Shown here: positions 32,532 to 35,637 of the stretch, piece by piece
Position numbering within the stretch: position 1 is the first letter of the stretch
Layout of the letters: every line of letters begins with the position of its first letter
DNA from: an uncultured Lachnospiraceae bacterium
GTDB lineage: Bacteria; Bacillota; Clostridia; Lachnospirales; Lachnospiraceae
Length of the DNA: 35,637 nt
Reading direction: 5' to 3'
Assembly (NCBI GenBank): GCA_944380065.1
Contig: CALWGM010000016.1
Location: forward strand, 1-35,637
Program-made: the position numbers and the translations under genes
The notes under the pieces: generated by a model
Seen by the model: only the letters and a program-made list of their open reading frames with translations
Told to the model about the DNA's origin: nothing
Databases searched by the model: none

Positions 32532-32567
32532 AAGAAGGGGATCGGCCGACTGGCCGATCCCCTTCTT
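32532..32567. repeat. Perfect 16-bp hairpin between the MOSC gene and the symporter operon
   Basis: AAGAAGGGGATCGGCC (32532-32547) is exactly complementary to 32552-32567, with the loop GACT. It lies between convergent genes, but neither strand has a T run immediately after the stem, so it is not a canonical terminator. A weaker stem (GCTCTGACA / TGTCAGGGC, near 32476-32498) lies just upstream. Confidence 0.6.
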
Positions 32568-32589
32568 ACGTGGAATAGAATGTATGAAA

Positions 32590-32709
32590 TTACATTTCTT
32601 CTGTATTGTCTTCCTTGTCGGCACCGGATCTCTTCGCGCCAATGATGCACATCAGCGTCAGAATAATACCTACGGCAAGAAGATATAATGAAACGATAGT
32701 TACTGCCAT
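32590..32709 (-). CDS. Small membrane protein, 39 residues, symporter accessory candidate
   Basis: A 39-residue frame with one hydrophobic segment (VSLYLLAVGIILTLMCIIGA) and a charged tail ending SGADKEDNTEEM. Its ATG has a full GGAGG box eight bases upstream, so it looks genuinely translated. It follows a second tiny membrane protein by 15 bases and the sodium:solute symporter before that. Small one-helix proteins beside sodium symporters are known in Firmicutes (for example the MetS type and small symporter accessory proteins), and this is the likely class. Confidence 0.75.
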   Translation of the reverse strand: MAVTIVSLYLLAVGIILTLMCIIGAKRSGADKEDNTEEM

Positions 32710-32724
32710 AAAGCAATGCCTCCT

Positions 32725-32829
32725 TTATAATTTCTCTCCTTTATGTCTGATTTTCCAGATACCGAAAATGATGATGCAAAGGACGATACCAATAATATAC
32801 TGTGTAATAATATCCTGAATGACAAACAT
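32725..32829 (-). CDS. Small membrane protein, 34 residues, symporter accessory candidate
   Basis: A 34-residue single-helix protein: MFVIQDIITQ, then a hydrophobic stretch YIIGIVLCIIIFGIW and a basic tail KIRHKGEKL. The positive tail predicts a cytoplasmic C-terminus. GGAGG lies eight bases before the ATG, and the gene starts 17 bases after the symporter stop, so it is in the symporter operon. Probably a structural or regulatory partner of the transporter; no function is proven from sequence. Confidence 0.75.
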   Translation of the reverse strand: MFVIQDIITQYIIGIVLCIIIFGIWKIRHKGEKL

Positions 32830-32846
32830 ATGGTTTACCTCCGTTC

Positions 32847-34424
32847 CTATGCCTGCGTCTGTGCGTGGCTGTGGTCAATTTCCGCCTGCTCTGCGGCCAG
32901 CTTCTGCGCTGCCTTTGTTTTCTTCCAGCCCGGTGTTCCGGGAAGAATTAGATGAAGGACAATTCCCAGTACCAGGGATACCACCATGGTTGCGTACAGG
33001 TTCATGCCCCAGATGCTTCCGGCTTTCAGGTGAAGGATGGACTCCATGGGCAGGAAGGTCCAGATACAGTCAACAATGTAGGATACAATAATCGTGATCC
33101 AGGCCGCTGATTTGCTGACCTTGAAATTGTATCCGATGATGAAGACAATGAACACCGGCATACCGAAGGAGAATACCCACAGGAACAGGTTAAATACAAA
33201 CTCGTGAGCCATCAGCAGCGCGCCGGGGAGCAGCAGCAGGGCTGCGATGATAATGCAGACCTTTGTCGCTACGAGGCGTCCGTGGTCGCTCAGGTTCGGT
33301 TTTACGCATTTGTAGAAAATGTCGTGTGACATAACGTTTGCGTTTGCCAGTACGATTCCGCCGCCGGTGGAAAGGGTCGCTGCCAGCAGAGCAATCATCA
33401 GAAGGCCGATGGCCGGAACCGGGAGACCTGCCGCCGCAATGTTCGGAACTGCTTCCAGACCATTCGCGCTTACGGTAGAAGCGATGGCCGGGATGGTCAT
33501 AGCCGCCATACCCAGGAAGATCCAGGGAAGGGAGGACATAATATTGAAGGAACAGCCTACGAATACACCTTTCCGGCAGGAGCTGGTATCTTTTGCAGCG
33601 AAGAACGGCTGCATCATGGTCTGGGATACGGCTCCGGCTGTGGTATGTAAGACAATAACCGGGATGATGACGGAGAGCCATACCGGCATCTGGGTCAGGG
33701 TGCTCACCTGTGTCAGGATGTTGGAATATCCCATCTGCTCATATACTGCCTGAACGCCTTTCCAACCGCCGAACTGTGCCAGGTAATTAACGGCGATGAT
33801 CGCAATTGCGCTGTAAGATGCTACGATCATAACAACGGCGTTGATTACATTCAGCCATGCCATCTGAAGCATGCCGCCGAAGAATACGTAGCAGATCACC
33901 AGAACAAAACCAATGATAATGGCTGCATAAATGCTCAGGTCAATACCGCTGGCCTTGCACAGAGTATAGATCGCGGCGCCGATGGCAACGGTCTCGGAGC
34001 ATCCGATACCGGTCCAGGTCATGGTCTGGAAACCTGCATGGAACCAGGCTAATTTCTTTCCATATACACGCTCGATAGCCTCCGGTACGGTGGTTGCCCG
34101 CATTTTTTTGTAGATGGGTCCGATCCAGAGCATTGCGATGGGAAGGAACACAGCGCCTGCGCCGATCGCCCACCACATGGCGCCTGCGCCGATACCGGTG
34201 AAGTTCGCCCAGTCAGTGAAGCCGCCGCCGGCAGCTTTCTGCCACAGGGACATGGTATGGCCGGAACCAAGGGGCGCCAGTACGAAGGTAAAGGTAACCA
34301 TGATCCAGCCCATGCCGCCGCCTGCGTTTGCGAAATCCTCTGCGGATTTCGTTTTCTTCTTTGCGTATAAACTTGCCACAATAAACAGTGCGACATAGTA
34401 TACGACAGCAATCAATAGAGCCAT
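32847..34424 (-). CDS. Sodium:solute symporter family (SSS) transporter
   Basis: A 525-residue membrane protein with about 13 hydrophobic helices and the LeuT-like SSS layout. Features include the N-terminal KTKSAEDFANAGGGMGW segment, TMSLWQKAAGGGFTDW, VPEAIERVYGKK, the LLAATLSTGGGIVLANANVMSHDIF stretch typical of the SSS sodium-site helix, and a charged cytoplasmic tail. It imports an organic solute with sodium. The cargo cannot be read; the divergent LysR gene and the nearby aromatic-acid genes suggest a related organic acid (inference). AGGAGG sits at the right distance from the ATG at 34424. Two tiny membrane proteins follow in the operon. Confidence 0.92.
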   Translation of the reverse strand: MALLIAVVYYVALFIVASLYAKKKTKSAEDFANAGGGMGWIMVTFTFVLAPLGSGHTMSLWQKAAGGGFTDWANFTGIGAGAMWWAIGAGAVFLPIAMLWIGPIYKKMRATTVPEAIERVYGKKLAWFHAGFQTMTWTGIGCSETVAIGAAIYTLCKASGIDLSIYAAIIIGFVLVICYVFFGGMLQMAWLNVINAVVMIVASYSAIAIIAVNYLAQFGGWKGVQAVYEQMGYSNILTQVSTLTQMPVWLSVIIPVIVLHTTAGAVSQTMMQPFFAAKDTSSCRKGVFVGCSFNIMSSLPWIFLGMAAMTIPAIASTVSANGLEAVPNIAAAGLPVPAIGLLMIALLAATLSTGGGIVLANANVMSHDIFYKCVKPNLSDHGRLVATKVCIIIAALLLLPGALLMAHEFVFNLFLWVFSFGMPVFIVFIIGYNFKVSKSAAWITIIVSYIVDCIWTFLPMESILHLKAGSIWGMNLYATMVVSLVLGIVLHLILPGTPGWKKTKAAQKLAAEQAEIDHSHAQTQA

Positions 34425-34569
34425 TTCTCAACTCCTCCTTATATAGCATATTTCCTCTACTCTGAATTTTACGATACGGTGTATAGCCGCAACACAGTCA
34501 AGCGGAAAATACAAAAATACAGAAAAATACCATACAAAACTGTGCAATGTGATGAAAGACGAGGGAAGC

Positions 34570-34653
34570 GGTATACCAACGGAGTGACAGTAAGGTGCAA
34601 AAAGCATATTTTTGGTTTGCACTTCTTGACAGAATTGCTTTTGAACGTATAAT
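34570..34653 (+). promoter_or_regulatory. LysR-gene promoter and operator-like repeats
   Basis: TTGACA (34626-34631) and TATAAT (34648-34653) are 16 bases apart. GTGCAAA (34595-34601) and TTTGCAC (34616-34622) form an inverted repeat with a 14-base centre just upstream of the -35, a plausible autoregulatory LysR site. GGTATACCAA (34570-34579) and ACAGTAAG (just upstream of the repeat) also occur in the molybdoenzyme promoter region. Confidence 0.65.
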
Positions 34654-34718
34654 AAAAAAGAGAAATAACATCATAAGATAATGTAAGAAAAAACAGACAG
34701 ATGAAAGGGGGAAGATCT

Positions 34719-35636
34719 ATGAATGATTTGCAGATCCGCTGTTTCCTGGAGGTGGCAAATTGCCTGAGCTTTACAAAAGCGGCCAAGCATCTGTTCATCT
34801 CGCAGTCGAATATCAGCCGGCAGATTTCCTCCCTGGAAGAAGAGTGGGATCTGGTTTTGTTTGACCGGAATACGAAAGGGGTAAAGCTGACTGCACAGGG
34901 GCAGATGCTTGCCGAGACCCTGGAAGAGATGCTGGAAAACTGGAACACCGTGATGACCCGTGCGAAGAATTCTGTCCGGAAATATGCGGGTACGATTACC
35001 ATCGGCTGCCAGAATCATATCAAGGCGAACAGCTATCTGTCCCAGGTTCTTTTCGGGTTCCGCGAAGAGCATCCGGAGATTCAGATCATTAAGGAGAGGG
35101 CTTCCCAGAAGAAGATTGTGGAAGGGCTTCTGAACGATTATTATGATGTGATCCTGATAGCGGACCATGATGTGAAAATGGTAAAGGGTGTGGAAAAGCT
35201 GACGTTGTTTTATTCGCGGGTGGGTATTGCTGTCCATAAAAAGCATCCGCTTTTCTTTAAGAAAAATGTTACCCTGGCAGATTTTAAGGACAGCGCCTTT
35301 CTGCGTTATCTGCCGATGGAACTGAAGCCGGAAGACGATTATCTGATCAAAGTCTGCGGCGTGTTTGGCTTTTATCCGAAAATCACGGCCCAGATTGAGG
35401 ATTTTGACGAGCTGTTGTATCTGCTGGAGATGGGGGAGGGAGTCGCCCTGGTGTTTGAGGAGGCGGAGGTGATTTCCAATATGAATCTCCGTTTTATCCC
35501 TATTGAGGAAGATGTGCCGCAGAAATATCTGCCCATGCAGCTGACGCGCAAGGAAAAGAACCGCACGCCGGTTCTGAATGAACTGTTCGACTATGCGCAG
35601 AAGTATTCCAATCTGCATGAGAAAAAGGATTTCTGA
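34719..35636 (+). CDS. LysR-family transcriptional regulator
   Basis: A 305-residue regulator, complete in the window. Residues 1-60 form the LysR winged helix-turn-helix (SFTKAAKHLFISQSNISRQI, followed by LVLFDRNTKGVKLTAQG). A linker helix follows, and about residues 90-295 form the periplasmic-binding-protein-like effector domain (GTITIGCQNHIKANSYLSQV). The start at 34719 has GGGGGAAG upstream; the in-frame ATG at 34701 lacks a ribosome binding site. It is divergent from the symporter operon, the usual LysR arrangement, so it probably controls symporter expression and its own gene in response to the transported compound. Confidence 0.93.
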   Translation: MNDLQIRCFLEVANCLSFTKAAKHLFISQSNISRQISSLEEEWDLVLFDRNTKGVKLTAQGQMLAETLEEMLENWNTVMTRAKNSVRKYAGTITIGCQNHIKANSYLSQVLFGFREEHPEIQIIKERASQKKIVEGLLNDYYDVILIADHDVKMVKGVEKLTLFYSRVGIAVHKKHPLFFKKNVTLADFKDSAFLRYLPMELKPEDDYLIKVCGVFGFYPKITAQIEDFDELLYLLEMGEGVALVFEEAEVISNMNLRFIPIEEDVPQKYLPMQLTRKEKNRTPVLNELFDYAQKYSNLHEKKDF

Positions 35637-35637
35637 C

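Overview
The window looks like a chromosomal segment of an anaerobic, gut-type Clostridia (Lachnospiraceae-like) bacterium. Supporting signs are a GlnA followed by an ANTAR regulator, lysine synthesis through LL-diaminopimelate aminotransferase (DapL), a class III fructose-1,6-bisphosphatase, an L-box (lysine) riboswitch, AGGAGG-type ribosome binding sites and moderately GC-rich coding DNA. No rRNA, tRNA, CRISPR array or insertion sequence was seen. Genus and species cannot be read from the sequence alone.

Bases 1-7650 are mainly housekeeping: the 3' part of glnA, an ANTAR protein with a degenerate receiver, dapL, typA/bipA (minus strand), a double OB-fold SSB-like protein, a cobalamin adenosyltransferase, and dapA behind a promoter, a lysine riboswitch and an intrinsic terminator. 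Bases 7650-13240 separate dapA from dapB. They hold a strong terminator, a PAS-AAA+ regulator without the sigma-54 GAFTGA loop, an N-terminally truncated LuxC-type acyl-CoA reductase, and two tandem AAA-ATPase-like genes, the second of which is degenerate. Bases 13240-16200 return to housekeeping with dapB and fbp.

Bases 16255-35637 form a catabolic region. A MerR-type regulator and an LpdD-like protein (minus strand) are divergent from ubiX. The ubiX promoter has a 19-bp spacer containing a perfect palindrome, the classic layout of a MerR-activated promoter. Convergent to ubiX are a DASS-type anion permease and a UbiD decarboxylase closely resembling LpdC gallate decarboxylase. Divergent from ubiD is a four-gene, translationally coupled operon: a cytoplasmic molybdopterin (Mo/W) enzyme, a four-cluster ferredoxin subunit, a TorD-AsrA fusion and an AsrB-type flavoprotein. 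Cofactor genes follow: an unknown 115-aa protein, a MoeA/MogA-like protein with a cysteine tail and mogA on the minus strand, then moeA, moaA and a MOSC protein on the plus strand. The window ends with a sodium:solute symporter that has two very small membrane proteins in its operon, divergent from a LysR regulator.

My reading, which is inference, is that the last 19 kb encodes uptake and prFMN-dependent decarboxylation of a gallate/protocatechuate-like aromatic acid. The phenolic product (for example pyrogallol or catechol) would then be handled by a Mo enzyme drawing electrons from NAD(P)H through an AsrAB-like module. The TorD-AsrA fusion and the repurposed AsrAB pair without the siroheme subunit AsrC are the most novel-looking elements.
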